A DNA stretch of 64,000 nt from Xanthoparmelia taractica (lineage: Eukaryota > Ascomycota > Lecanoromycetes > Lecanorales > Parmeliaceae). The notes beneath the pieces were generated by a model that saw only the letters and a list, made by a program, of their open reading frames with translations, did not search any database and was not told where the DNA came from. Every line of letters begins with the position of its first letter. Within the stretch, counting starts at the first letter, position 1. Positions 10,124 through 22,084 of this stretch are shown here, piece after piece. The stretch is from positions 1 to 64,000 of the forward strand of contig JANQBS010000048.1 in the NCBI GenBank assembly GCA_033085395.1, in the 5' to 3' direction. The position numbers and the translations under genes were made by a program.

Positions 10124-13100
10124 CTAGCGCTTCAACCCATTCATCTTTGGTACTGAGAAGCTATGGCTCCCACGTGCCGACCATCCATTCATGCTTCTGC
10201 GTACCCCTAAAGTTTTCCTAGGCGCCCCATCGGACTGTAGCTGCGCAATGCTCGTCGTGTGAAAAGTTCTGGAGGGCAAAATATCGGTGTCGCGGTGTTC
10301 TATATGGGGCTCTTCCACCCTGTTCGTCATTTGGGGGCCCGATTGGTCTTTACCTCGGTTTTCTACTCCTTCCACTGGCTCTTCAATGTGCGGTGGTGAG
10401 CTGGACAGGAAGACATAGGGTTTATTCTCCAGCGACTCGTTTTCGTGGACGAGAGGTCGCGGCCGGTTTTTATTTGACAGGGGCTGCAATGGGTGATTCG
10501 CTAGGGTTTCTGGTATTGGGAAGTGAAGTGTACTTCGTTTTGAGCACGAACCTCCAATGGAGCCCTGATTCGTAATTGCCGTTAGACCTGAGAATGCCTC
10601 ATTAGGAGACTTGTGACGTGCGACAGGGTTTCCCCATCTTTCTTCCGCAAGTATTTCGAACGCTGCGTTCCCCCTTTCCCTGCCCGCCTTCATTCCCCAA
10701 AAGCTCGTCAAATTGCTTTGACCTCTTCCTTGTTCAAGGCTAGATTTACGTTTCAATTCAGTCCCTTCGCTGCATGCATGCGATGACTTATCAGTTCCAC
10801 TCGGCCTAGTTGTCGTCCTGTTATGTTCATCAACATGCTCTAACTGCGCCGCTGCTGAGATGAAGCTGGTGTTGTAGGAAAAGGTTGAGCTGCTCTGCAT
10901 TGTGGTTGTACTGCCAACATATCCCGTGTTCACGCGGGCTCTCATACCATTGCTGGCACCGCGATCGCTGTCCTGCACTCGCCTTCGCTTGGATGGATGC
11001 TCGCTAGATTCATTGGAGTCCCACTTGCTCCATTTAGCGCCATGTGCCTCGACCTCTTCCCCATCCAGAGGCCATAGATTATCGTGCACGCTTTGTAGTG
11101 TCTCAGAAGCCTCAGATATTTGAGCCTGAGTCGGAGTGCCCCTTCGTAATATTCGTGCAATGTCATTGACAGTGCTGCTGTTTATTGTGGGTCCCTGGCT
11201 AACCAGGAGATTGCCGACTGGCTTAGGAGAAAGGAATGGCGATAGACACGTTTCTTCCCTTTGCGAGCTCTTCGTTGGACAGCTAATGTAGAGCAAAGCC
11301 TGGGCTCGGGTCATTGCAACATACAGCAGCCTCCGTTCCTCGTCTGTATCTTCTGCTCTTGAATGCGGTATGCAACCCTCGTACGCTGATGGCACGAAGA
11401 CCACGGGCCATTCTAGGCCTTTCGCAGCGTGTATGGTAGATATTGTAACCTGTGACTGCAGAGCTCCATTGCCTTCCGTGTCTTCCTCCTCTTTCTGTAG
11501 CTCCGATGCGAGCGCAACGTTGGCTAGAAACTTTGCCAATGCCTCTTCTGCTGCATTGCCTTGCTGTTTTTCCAAGCCTTCAATATTGGGAAGGTCGTCG
11601 TCTTCTCTCCGTTCGTTTGTACCAGAAACCGTATACTCTGATGTTTGCGCAATAAGCTCTTCGACGTTCGCCCAACGAGCTTCATGATCATCCGCATGGC
11701 TTTTTTCAAGGTAGCGTTGGAAGTAAACCTTCTCTATTATGTACCGCAAAATGGCCTCGGGCGAGTCAGTATTTACCACATCCAAAATTCTGTTTCTGGA
11801 AGTCAGAATGAGGTTTACGAAGGAACCCAGCCCTTGCTCTGCTGCTTTGGATAATTTCGTCCTGGTAGCGTACTGCGTAGAGTTTCGAAGCAGTGTCCAA
11901 AGGGCCACCTTCCGAGTCTCCGCCTCTTCTAGCAGCCCTTTGACGGTCGATGCACCCAAGCCACGTGGAGGTATGTTCATGATGCGGGAAACTGCGTCAT
12001 TGTTGCTTGGCTGACTGACCACCCTTAAGTAGTCGAGGAGTATCTTGACTTCTAGACGATCGAAGAACTTCTTTCCTCCCACCATACGATAGGGGATACC
12101 AGCTCGGCCCATGGCTGATTCGACCTGCCGCGATAGAGAAGCGGAGCGAAGGAGTATAGCGAAGTCGGAGTATGCGAGAAGACCACCGGTCAATCCAACG
12201 GTCCTCTGTATTTCGGAGACAACCCATGAAGCCTCAACCTCAGCAGAAGGTAGTCTCCGGAGCACGGGCATAGTGCCGGGACAGTGTGTGGGCAGTAGAG
12301 GTTTGCTAGGTCGTGACACGTCTTGCTGTATGACTTCGTCCGCTGCCAAAAGTATGGCTCCTGAAGATCGATAATTGTCTTTGAGATGGATGGTAAGCAC
12401 ACCAGGATATTGCTGTTGCATTCGCTCCAGGTTCTTGATCTCAGCAGACCTCCATCCGTATATGCTTTGATCTGGATCACCAACCGTAGTGACCCTCTTG
12501 TTCTTGGCAGCAAACAGCCTCATCAAGTCGAACTGGACCACGTTCGTATCCTGGAATTCGTCGATCAACACTACCTCTACATTCGAGACGCATGTGGGAT
12601 GTTGGCGGAGGAGGTCGACGCATCTCAACAAGAGATCATCGTAGTCGAGCAGATTGGATTGAGCCAATTGACTTTGGTATCCCTCGAAGACGGTATAAAA
12701 CTCCTGCTGCTCCACGACCTTCTTCTGTTCCAGTTGTTGGGCCAAACGCCCTTTCGTCTTTTCACTGTGCTGGTCCGATCCTTCTAAACCTTTAGATTTG
12801 GAGCTCGAGATCCGTGACTGGGCCTTCTTAGCATCGATAGTTAGCCCCAGGCGTTTGATGACCCTTCTGATTATGGCCGCACTGTCTGAGCTATCGGCAA
12901 TGCCGAAGCCTTTGTGAACACCAATGAGATGGCCATAGGTGACAAGATATCGGCGGCAGACGGAGTGGAATGTACCGAGGATCAATCGCCTTGCGGTGTC
13001 ACTGCCAAGAAGGTTGGCTATTCTCTCCTTCATCTCCCGCGAACTTTTGACAGTGAATGTAAGACAAATGATGTCCCATGGTTTGTATTGGTGATGTTGA

Positions 13101-13234
13101 AGGAGGTAAGCAACGCGTGATGTGAGGGTCTTCGTTTTGCCGCTTCCTGGAGGTGCCAGAATTTGTAGAACGTCAGAAGTCGAGGTGACTGCATCTTGCT
13201 GTGATGTATTCAGCCCTTGGAGAATAGTATCCAT
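10124..13234 (-). CDS. srs2: UvrD/REP-type DNA helicase, Srs2 homologue
   Basis: Uninterrupted 1036-codon frame. Superfamily 1A helicase motifs appear in order: Walker A APPGSGKT (residues 28-35), motif Ia around LTFTVKSSREM, DEFQDTN (225-231), GDPDQSIYGWR (252-262), LKDNYRSS, then STIHAAKGLEWPVVFVP and RRLLYVAMTRAQ in the second half. Eukaryotic 3'-5' helicases of this size and order are Srs2/Fbh1 relatives; Srs2 strips Rad51 from single-stranded DNA and limits recombination at forks. After about residue 690 the sequence becomes a low-complexity Ser/Arg/Glu-rich tail of about 340 residues, as in fungal Srs2, where the tail binds partners such as Rad51, PCNA and SUMO. Fungal Srs2 is usually somewhat longer in yeast. 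Start at 13234 immediately precedes the helicase domain. The gene is co-oriented with the USP gene, 254 bp downstream of its stop. Confidence 0.88.
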   Translation of the reverse strand: MDTILQGLNTSQQDAVTSTSDVLQILAPPGSGKTKTLTSRVAYLLQHHQYKPWDIICLTFTVKSSREMKERIANLLGSDTARRLILGTFHSVCRRYLVTYGHLIGVHKGFGIADSSDSAAIIRRVIKRLGLTIDAKKAQSRISSSKSKGLEGSDQHSEKTKGRLAQQLEQKKVVEQQEFYTVFEGYQSQLAQSNLLDYDDLLLRCVDLLRQHPTCVSNVEVVLIDEFQDTNVVQFDLMRLFAAKNKRVTTVGDPDQSIYGWRSAEIKNLERMQQQYPGVLTIHLKDNYRSSGAILLAADEVIQQDVSRPSKPLLPTHCPGTMPVLRRLPSAEVEASWVVSEIQRTVGLTGGLLAYSDFAILLRSASLSRQVESAMGRAGIPYRMVGGKKFFDRLEVKILLDYLRVVSQPSNNDAVSRIMNIPPRGLGASTVKGLLEEAETRKVALWTLLRNSTQYATRTKLSKAAEQGLGSFVNLILTSRNRILDVVNTDSPEAILRYIIEKVYFQRYLEKSHADDHEARWANVEELIAQTSEYTVSGTNERREDDDLPNIEGLEKQQGNAAEEALAKFLANVALASELQKEEEDTEGNGALQSQVTISTIHAAKGLEWPVVFVPSAYEGCIPHSRAEDTDEERRLLYVAMTRAQALLYISCPTKSSQREETCLSPFLSPKPVGNLLVSQGPTINSSTVNDIARILRRGTPTQAQISEASETLQSVHDNLWPLDGEEVEAHGAKWSKWDSNESSEHPSKRRRVQDSDRGASNGMRARVNTGYVGSTTTMQSSSTFSYNTSFISAAAQLEHVDEHNRTTTRPSGTDKSSHACSEGTELKRKSSLEQGRGQSNLTSFWGMKAGRERGNAAFEILAEERWGNPVARHKSPNEAFSGLTAITNQGSIGGSCSKRSTLHFPIPETLANHPLQPLSNKNRPRPLVHENESLENKPYVFLSSSPPHIEEPVEGVENRGKDQSGPQMTNRVEEPHIEHRDTDILPSRTFHTTSIAQLQSDGAPRKTLGVRRSMNGWSARGSHSFSVPKMNGLKR

Positions 13235-13488
13235 TAATGGCGAGTCATGATTCCGGCGTAAGAGACTTGGTGTTCGAGTTGCTTGAAGTTGTACGTTGTT
13301 GATTGTTTGATTCAGGTACCTTAAGGGAAGGTAACGCGAACGTGGGGGCTAGAATTTAGCGCACCCGTGCGAAGGTCGCTGACTGTCATAATCTTAGACC
13401 TGGAGAAAAGGAAGTGGATGGGCGACGAGGATAAGGATCACTGCTCAACGATCGAGAGAGAGAAGCTCATCGAGCATGAGCTCCAAAG

Positions 13489-16133
13489 TCAATCCAGTCT
13501 TCTGAGGAAGAACAATTGACCCTGCTCGTGCCTGGGCAACTCCTCGGTGCGAATCTCTTCGATCTTCACGTCTGAGATGTTATACCACTGGCCTTGGATC
13601 TTCCTATTGGCCACATAGTGCCCATTATCCTCTCTGAATCGTCAGTCAGCGAAGGCGCTTGACTCTAAAAACCTATCAAGACTCCCTTACCTTTCGCCTT
13701 GATGTTCAACGAAATTGAAGACCTCATATTGATGGACTTCACTGGTCTCGTCACCGCTCAGGAGAGACGACAGGTCCAGAGCCTCTGCGGGAAACTTGAC
13801 CAACGTGTGGATCTTTTGGGTGATTGGCCGGTACCTTTTGTCCATCATGTGACGAGCACGAGGAGCCCGCACGATCAGATACTTTGGTAGCTTCTTGAAG
13901 TAGACGTCCTGCGTCGTTGTGTCCATCGTCTTGCAATTTGGGCAGGGGTGATCTTCCAACAACTCGCTAGTCCTCGCGTGGTTAAGAAGTTCGCCGAGCG
14001 TGATTGATTCCTCTGAAGTGGGCAGAACCACGTTCAATCCATAACAGTCCGCTATGGGTTGGTTTGGAATATCCCGGACATGGGCACACTTCTTGCACAC
14101 CAACTTCCAAGCCATCAGCTAGGCGCGACATGTGCTTTTGCGACAATAATGACTCACCTTCTTACCCTCTTGCACATGGAAGAGCTTTTGGACGACGCTC
14201 GGCTCCTGGGCGTCTGCTATCTCGGTACGCTCCATGATCTCCTCGTCGTGCAATCTCTTCAGCAGTTCATTGATGAACTGTGCCGCATCCTGGGACGTGT
14301 CCCCATTCAATGGATCACCCTGCTCGTCCTTGAAGTGGGTCCCGCAAGCCTCCAGGAACACGTATGGAGAGACTGAGTCAGTCCCGGCTGCTTTCTTGAA
14401 AGCTTTGGCGAGCTCGCTGAAATATGCGCCAACGAAGCTGGATGGTGTAAGCGGATAAGCCAAGTATAGAACGAGAAGCCTACCAGTTGTCCCCGATGGC
14501 TGACCTTAGATCCTCCCTTTTCTTCCGGGTCTCTCTCGTCGCTTTGCCGGGTCGCTTTAGGTCTGGGCACCCTTTCAAGACATTCTGTACCTCATCCGGG
14601 ATCTTATTTCCACAGGCCTCGTAATGTGCTACTAGCTCGGGTACACCAAAGAGACCCTGCAGGCCAGCATTGGCAAAGCATGCATTGTCGTGGTTGTCCA
14701 ACCCTGCTGCCGACTCTTTCGGCTCTTCTTCAATTGACGGGGCCTTCCATCCAGTAGACTCTGGACCTGAGAGCTTTACGCAATTGCTTTAGCCCAAACA
14801 TTTGGATCTAGCTGACTTGAATGTGGCATACCTTTGCCTTCTTTGGTCTCACAGATTCCGCCTCATCCTCTCGCTGTCTTTTCTTGCCGAGAGCCCCTGA
14901 TTCAGCCTGCTTCGCCGTTGGAGATTCTCCGGTCTTGCTGGGCGTCCTTGGCAACTTTGGGGTTGGCTCCTTCACGACCTCTTGGACGTGTCTGACATTC
15001 TGTACACGGATTAGCTAGTGTAACACTGCTGTACTGGCCGTGCTCACTGCGGGGATGGCGGCCGTATGGCCTGGCTTCTGGTTTTGAACAAAGAAGCTCG
15101 ACGTTCGGGCTTGTGGGACTGCCTTCACGTCCACTTTAAGCTCTCGGACTGGTGGAGCTGTGCTAGGGCCTATTCTGGGCTTCTTAGCTTCACTCTCAAA
15201 GTCGCATCCAGCTTTCCTCTTCAACCCCCGCAGAGGTCCATTCTTGACACTCTCCATGGTGCCCAGCTCTGCCACTTTGGGTGCGTCCCTCTTGGCCTGC
15301 TGAAGACCTTTGGTATAGGTCCCGTCCATGGCTTTTGGCTCCTCCACTTTAGGGGAGCTCTGCGTTGGTCGGCCCTGAGTTGGTCGGCTCGTACCCGCCT
15401 ATGTGAGCATTATTAGCCAACGTAATATGGCAGGGGATCCTGACACCTACACCGAAGAGCACCTTGGGCTTTGGCGCGTTGCGATTCAGGTTCTTGGTGT
15501 CCTGCTTCGCGAGTCTGTCGCGGCTCTTCAGAAGAGCATTAGTGGACTTGTTTCCAAGTACACCAACCAATCCAGACGCTGCACGTTTCGGGTCGTCCCT
15601 CGCAGTACCCTTGTATGGTTTACCTGTACCTGGGACGTAGCCACTTGTGGGCTTGGCCTTCTTGGTTTGATGGCCTGGTACAGGTCTGTCCCCCTGCTCG
15701 AGTTCGGGACCGTCGTCATTGTCCTTGGCCTTTCGCTTCAGGGAAGCTGAACTAGGACTATCATATTTATATATTGGCATCTATATAATGTTGCTCAGCA
15801 AGCTGTAAGGTCACTTGATCAGTGAAAGGAACATACCTTGCTCTCCTTAGTTGTCTTTATCGTCCTTGTGGTGTGGTTGGTGGTAGAGACCACTGGAGGA
15901 GACACACGAGACCCCGCAGCTGCGGATGTGTTGTCCCTGCTGACATTGGCAGACTTCTTTTCATGAGTTACTCAACATGCTGCAGGGTGTGATGGTCTGA
16001 TTTAGATGCATACCTGGGGACTGAGGCTTCTAGACTCCTGCTTTTCCCGTAATTTATGGACGCTTCTCAGGTGGCTCAGTGCTGCTTGCCTCCTAGCCTC
16101 CTTCTCCATCCTTCGCTGCTCTGGACCGGGCAT
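13489..16133 (-). CDS. USP-family ubiquitin carboxyl-terminal hydrolase
   Basis: Nine exons: 16133-16014, 15956-15837, 15780-15451, 15398-15048, 14999-14832, 14773-14484, 14437-14158, 14118-13691, 13633-13489. Phases close exactly to 743 residues. Residues 1-360 are basic, Lys/Ser/Pro-rich and probably disordered, with nuclear-localisation-like clusters (KKRQRED, RPKKAK). The catalytic domain starts with the Cys box GLDNHDNACFANAGLQ (Cys about 395), has a zinc-ribbon pair CKKC (561/564) and CPNC (612/615), and ends with the His box EDNGHYVANRK (His about 701) followed by WYNISD (Asp about 717). All three catalytic residues are present. It removes ubiquitin from conjugates; the particular substrate is unknown. 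The Cys box differs from the usual GLxNxGNTCYMN by having His-Asp-Asn before Ala-Cys-Phe. Confidence 0.85.
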
Positions 16134-16865
16134 CGTGTCCAGGGATTAAGTGAAAAAGAGATGCGTGTTGAGAGCTAAGGACGAGTCCTGTGACGACCTT
16201 GTGACAGTACGGGATAAGCGGAAAAGGAGTTGCGAGTGCTCAACGATGTCTTGACGTACGTCTGTGAGGATGTGTGGATGTGGTGATGAAGAGGAAAAAT
16301 TTGCTTAAAAGTGTCGAAGCTAATAAGAGTTGACAGATTTGTGGAGTGTCAGGAGCAGTACACGGGCGGTGTGCTGTGTAAAAGCAGTTGCGTGCTATGT
16401 TGCTGGACGATATGAAGTTGGTATGCAAAACAAGGGGGCAGAATGAGCTTGCTAGCAGTGTTTTGCAGTGTGTGAGCTTGAAGCTTATGGATATGGTAAA
16501 GGTTGAAGGTGCACGGTGGAGGATGGTTGTTAAGAAGATGAGAGAGGGATGTGAAGAGAAGAGAAATACTCGAAGACGCGGCAGAACTTCCGCTGTGTTT
16601 ACGAAATTGAGGAGGTTGGGTGTTGAATCTACAGCTGTGTTAAGTCTACAGCTGTGTTGACATGGATATTCTGCTATTGTCAGGATAGCGATCCATTGTC
16701 TCAGCATACAATTGCCTATGCTTCTCAATTGTCCTCAATATCTTTTTCGAATCTTCCAATTATACGGAGCTGTCGTGACGATCTCGAAGGACCATGTTCA
16801 TCCATCAATTCTTGACTTTGCTATAGATCACCACATCCGTCGAATTACCAACGTCAGCGTTCTGA
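16134..16865. other. Upstream region of the USP gene, no supported gene
   Basis: Contains overlapping frames on both strands (16240-16728 minus, 16388-16660 plus) without motifs. Probably the promoter and leader of the USP gene. Nothing else was recognised. Confidence 0.4.
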
Positions 16866-17450
16866 ATGACCCAAAACCGCCGTTTAAGCCAGAGCATCAA
16901 ACACAAAAGCATCCAAACGCAACGTATCCAGCGATGCAAAGCCCGCGAGGGTGTTCTCCTCGACGACTTTCACGTATTCTTCAGGAACCACGAGGTAATG
17001 CGGTACTGGGCTTGGCCTACTCACACCACTATCGACCAAACAACATCGTATCCCAACGAAATAATTGCGTCGTATACAAACGGAGATGTCAAACTCATCA
17101 TCATGCTCCCTAATCCAAGACCTCTCTACTCTTCTTCCGCCACTGCTGACAAAGACAAGGTCATAGACACGGCAGGAATCTGGGACAAAGCAACAGGAGA
17201 GATTGAATATATTCTTCACCGCGATTACTGGGGTCAGAGATAGATGAGCGAAACTTTGACGGCGCTCGTTCCGATGTTGTGGCAAAGAGGGCTGGAGAAG
17301 CTGGTTGCGGATGTGGATCTGAGGAACGAGGGTAATATGAGGGTGCTGTACAGGTGTTGCTTTGTAGGGACTAATATGGTGAATCATACCGAGACTGATG
17401 GTGGTTGGTGTGAAAGTGGCTATCTAGAGTTGCAGAGACTGAGGAGGTCT
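16866..17450 (+). pseudogene. GNAT acetyltransferase, inactivated by in-frame stop
   Basis: The frame reads like a fungal GNAT acetyltransferase: LLDDFHVFFRNHEVMRYWAW near the start, then KVIDTAGIWDKATGEIEYIL, then HRDYWGQ. A TAG at 17241-17243 follows immediately, and the same frame continues with MSETLTALVPMLWQRGLEKL and a degenerated C-terminal block (VLYRCCFVGTN, GWCESGYLEL). In intact relatives the segment is continuous (YWGxGxMSEAL...), and this region includes the acetyl-CoA-binding turn. The N-terminal beta-strand motif (TPRLxLR) is not readable in this frame, suggesting further damage. GNAT enzymes move an acetyl group from acetyl-CoA to small amines or proteins; the substrate here cannot be told. 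Confidence 0.6.
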
Positions 17451-18510
17451 CGGGGAAGGGACTTCTTGATAGTTGTTCCAGACACAAGGCTGGTTGGTCA
17501 TGTGACTTCGTCTAATTCAATAGTCTGCCCTGTTTCGCTTCCTCGACTATCTAGTCTATATACCTGTTTTCTGACTAGGGTCATTGGCGTACTATTTGCG
17601 CAATAATGTGGAGGTGACACCGGCTGTCCGACCTAGAGGATGTTGTACATAAACCACACTGATCGGCTCGAAAAGATGACAACGCTCTCCCCCAAGAACC
17701 CCAGGGTAAGTTGACGCCGAAGCTCCTCGCTCCACCCTATCAACTTCTCTGAGATACTCGCAGCCGCTGCCCTAAAATATTCATAAAGTAGCTCCTCTCG
17801 TCTTGAACGAGGACGGGACGAAATCAATCCGGCTACGGGCACAGCAGCATATGGTTGTGTGTAACCTGCGCCGGGGTCTGGCTGGCGAGGTCAAAACCAT
17901 TTTGCGACCACAAATCCGCCTCGCCAGTGCAAATCAAGCGAGTCCGGAAATTGATGAGAAACTACGGTCTGCAAGCAACCTACATGCCTCCGTGTCCCAA
18001 TTTTGTTACCAAATCTTCCAACGCTTGGGACAGTCTGTGCGCTGCGCGACCTGCGGTACATGTTAGAAAAGACCAACGTAGCCAGCCAGAACGATGCCGC
18101 GTTCCAAATCCCTAATCAAGAAAGAGGCTTTGATATTTCCGACCACGACGACGACGACGCAGCGATAAATGGTAGATAGATGCAGGATTCCCGACGCGGC
18201 AACCGTTCTGCAGATCTGCCACGTCCCGGACTACGTATACCGGCTACGGTGTTCCGGTCACGATTTCGACCAAAGACATTATTGCCCAACAGGGCGACAA
18301 AGGAGTTCTGTTCTTGAGCCGGCTCCCCATGGCGCTTTTCAGTGGGTGGGGTTGGGGTTTCGCTCATTGTGCCGATGCTGATTGTGAAACTGCATGCTAC
18401 GCTACGCTGCTGACTCGACTCGTCAGTACGTCGGTGTTTATTCTCGCAGTGGGCGTGGTATATGAGTGACGGACGCCCGGAAAAGGGACATACTAGCTGC
18501 AACGGCTGCG
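17451..18510. other. Region with competing open frames, gene unresolved
   Basis: Both strands are open over long parts of 17630-18500. On the minus strand a frame starting at ATG about 18367 (MSETPTPPTEKRHGEP) and a frame ending at 17633 (WSEELRRQLTLGFLGES) might be exons of one gene, but two stops lie between and I could not place consistent introns. On the plus strand 17803-18115 is open in two frames. No family was recognised. Confidence 0.25.
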
Positions 18511-20564
18511 TATGCTGCCGTCCTTGTGGTTTTCGTGGGGACGACGACTGGCTGAGAAGGGAGATTTGCTACGTACTACTTCTTGGAAATTGATCACTTG
18601 TGACGGTTACGAAACAGTGCTGTTGGATGGTGCAACTGATGGGATTGCCTTGACGATTGGATTTATCATCGACCGTAACCCGTCAGGCAGTCGCACCTTA
18701 TGAGTCGATCAAAGTTCTCTTCTACCTACACCAACACTTGTATCTGACACTTGTAGCCTTTTTCTGAGCAAAAGAATTTACATACAGGAGTAGGGTATGT
18801 ATGCGGACCAATTCCCCAATGCCGGCCTGGCCTTAGTCTGCTGATTGTTCAAGGCTCAAATGGTTGCTGCAAGAGCCCAAGTGGCGCTGACCGCATAAGG
18901 CTGTGAGGCTAACCATTAACTAAAGCAAGACGGGCACCGTGCATGCTGTAAGGCCCACCTTCAGGGCTGAATCTGACAAGGCTTTGCGCTCCCCCACGCT
19001 GCGTTTTCTTTTACTTCTTCTCAAAACGGCTACCGTTCTTCAATCCCGCAATCCGTGGATGTTGTTCTCTCCATTAACGCTCAACATGGATCCATTCTCT
19101 ATGATATTCCGCGTCATTATCCCTCTTGGCTGTGCTCCTCCTCGGCCTTCCTGCGCTCCAGCTACCTCGGCATCCAAGGCACCCATTTGGCTCGATGGTG
19201 CCGCCTTCCTGGTTTCAAGATGTGGGCAAGGGATGCGTCTCCGGGGGATTGTGGAGCTGGCGCGCGTGGGCTGTTGTTGAGACGCTCGTATCCCCAACCG
19301 CATTCTTCTATGGCTTGCTGCAGTGACCAGCCTTCTGCTCTATCATAAGTGAAGACGCGATAGCGTCTCGGGCCAACCAACAGACTTTAGCTGGTGCCGT
19401 GGTCTCTCTTCGGGCTTCAAGAGAGAGAGTGTTGGCTTGACCTCCTCCCATGGAACTCGTGTCTTTTCTTTGAGTGCTTTGAAGAGTTGTCCGTCGGTTC
19501 TGGCGTCCATTAGCGGAATCTCTTCGAGCCTCTTTTCCCCTTTTTAGTAGTTGACAATAAGCTCAAACCACCAAGGTGTTCTGGAAACACTATTAGACCG
19601 ATCTCGCGGCTGCATTACACATCCGTACCTCACCCGTACGGGCCATTCAAATATCCCTCTTCAGTTTTCTCAAATACCGAGATGCTCGACGCTCCAGGGC
19701 TCGAACGCAGCGTCAAGAAGCTTTGAAAGGAACAGTAGATGTAGGTAGGGAGGGTGTCACCGAAACCATTGTAGAGCAACGCGAAGGAACATCTCCCTCC
19801 CACCTTCCTTCCTTCTCTCTAGACACGGAAACCTAGATAGTAGCCACTTTGATACACATAGAAGTAATGTGTAGCTATGGTAAGTAGAAAAACTGGATGC
19901 ACAGGAAAGATATAGAAGGTATACCATTATTCGCTTCACATAGAGTAGGTTCTCACTCATCTCGCGCTCAGAGACGCTTATGCGCTGATAGGATTCTTAA
20001 AAGGAATGTAAAGTTGAACGCAATAAGACTCGTGCCAAGGACAAAGACAAACGATGCAAAGATGCATGTCAGGATGATGAAGAAAAGCATTGTGGCACTA
20101 TAATATGAGATTTCATTCCATGGATAAAGTAGGTACCGTATAGACATCTCACCCGTACTCATGGCATCAAGCCGTTTTGGATATTCCCATGAAAAGAATT
20201 ATACGCCGCATATTCCCGTGCCAGATATCGTAGCAGAACGCCAGATCGGTCGATACCGGACATCCAAAGCTCCTTACAGCAGCAGAATGATAGACGGAAA
20301 AAATTCACGCGTACCACATAAACAGAACCGAATGACGGTAGGTAATGATCAGTATCCTGGACGCCGTCGCTGTGCAGCAGTTACCGCCGACTCCATGCTC
20401 AAAGTAATTTAATCCCAAGCGAGTACTCCACGTGGCCAGTGCGCTGTGTTGCATATGCAGGAACGGAATCCCACAGGAACGTCTTACACGATCAGACTGA
20501 TAGATATGGCGTAGACCCCCGCGTTCAATAGAGAGCTGAAAGCTGGAGAGAGGATGTCATAAAC
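18511..20564. other. Long intergenic region, no supported gene
   Basis: About 2 kb without a recognisable gene. Overlapping frames at 19040-19380 on both strands (one plus frame contains a hydrophobic start and a Trp-rich end near 19126-19326) could be a small membrane protein but show no motif. The rest looks non-coding. Confidence 0.35.
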
Positions 20565-22084
20565 TCAGTTGCCTCCCCTTGGCGGTTGACCTCGTCCAGC
20601 GTCGTCCCCACCGTTCTCTCCTCTCGCCTCCCTCCAGGCCTGAGCTCCACTCCTCCTTGCTGGCTGCTCAGGGACCTTGATGTCTTCACCACCTCCATTT
20701 CGACCGGTTGGTAGCATCTTGCCAATTTCGGCCGCAAGTGCTTGCACAACGAATCCCCGTAGTTCCCTCTCTTCCCTTTCGTCTTCGATGAGAAGCCGCT
20801 TCCGCTCATCTTTGAGCATGGTCTCCCTTCGCATGCGTTTGATCTCCGAGGTGACGTACATGAGGACTTCTTCGGGACATCTGTTGCGTTCTGCCCCATG
20901 ACTTGCAGCGTTGCGCACATAACGACGAGTCACGTCTGTAGCGCCGTCTATGGAAAAGGCAATGCAGTAAGACATTTTCTTGCCCCATCCTGACAATCGC
21001 AATCAGCCTTGACTCGCAAATTGCGCAGTGATGTGGGACTCACCTTCTGTGTAGAGTCGAGGATTATCCCAAGCTTCCTCGCACGCATCGACATGGATCC
21101 ACCGCCTTTGCTGCTCCGAGTATACCTCGGTCCATACGTGGTCTTCAGCATTCCACACCCACCTCACTCGGCCTCCGACAGCACGGCAGAGCATGCTGAA
21201 GCAGTTGGCCCATTCCCCACATCGTCCTCGTCTCGATTGCAGCAGCGCCCACACGTCACCAAATCGAGGAAATCTCTCCAGCGCATTGCAATCGGTATTT
21301 GAACAGCGATATGATTCCACCTTGGCGGCACCCCGGGCAGCCTCGTCAGGAGTAGGAGGGGCGTATCCATTCGGAAGTGTAGGCGACCCGCAGACGGTAC
21401 ATGGGGGGTTATTGACGAACTGGAAGAAACTACGCTTGAACCATCTGAAACGAACAGGTCAGACCATGCATTAACAGAGGGCATGCAGTGAACGTACTTC
21501 AGAAGAGCTCGAATCACGCAGTCTTGGTACCCCCATTCTGGCTTCGCAGGAGGATTCATGCTGGCTGCCTGAGCTTGTAGCAATTGACTCTCATCTTCTG
21601 CTTCACTATATATTCGATCCAGTGGTATGACCGCCAATGCCTCATCCAGCAGGCCGGGGTTTTCGTATTTTGTAGGGTTGACTGACAGTGTGATGAGTAG
21701 GTTGCGGAACTTCAATGAAGCTGCATCGTAGGGTGGCTTTGCCACCTTGGGGAGATTTCGTAAAGGTGGATATGACGGTGCAACCTGTGGGCTCTCGGAG
21801 GGACCTCGAGGCGCATACTGTGGGGGCGGTCGTGATGATGTAGAGGCTTGTCTTCCAAGTGCTGGTGAGCCAGACCGTGATCGCGATTGTGCGGTAAGAG
21901 TATTTAATCGCCGTGTCCTCAAAAGTTGTTCAAATTGGTGGGTTAGGTCTGTCGCATTGAAAGTTCTTTGGGGTTGAGATTGTGGTTGAGGCTGTGGTTG
22001 CGGTTGCGATTGGGATCTTTGCGATCTCCGAGGAGGAGGTGGGGGTGGTGGAAGCCTACGCGGAGGGCCATTGGAGTCACCCAT
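20565..22084 (-). CDS. png1: Peptide:N-glycanase (cytosolic deglycosylating enzyme)
   Basis: Exons 22084-21498, 21444-21044 and 20989-20565; phases close to 470 residues. Start chosen at MGDSNGPPRR, before a Pro/Gln-rich N-terminal region (poly-Pro, then alternating Gln-Pro). The transglutaminase-like core is complete: nucleophile in RCGEWANCF (Cys about 271), His in AEDHVWTEVY (about 298), Asp in WIHVDACEEAWD (about 315). A zinc site is formed by CTVC (211/214) and CSNTDC (243/248). The C terminus (WGKKMSYCIAF, TRRYVRN, EEVLMYVTSEI) matches fungal PNG1. The enzyme removes N-glycans from misfolded glycoproteins exported from the ER for proteasomal degradation. Some fungal PNG1 orthologues lack catalytic residues; this one keeps the triad. 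Confidence 0.92.
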
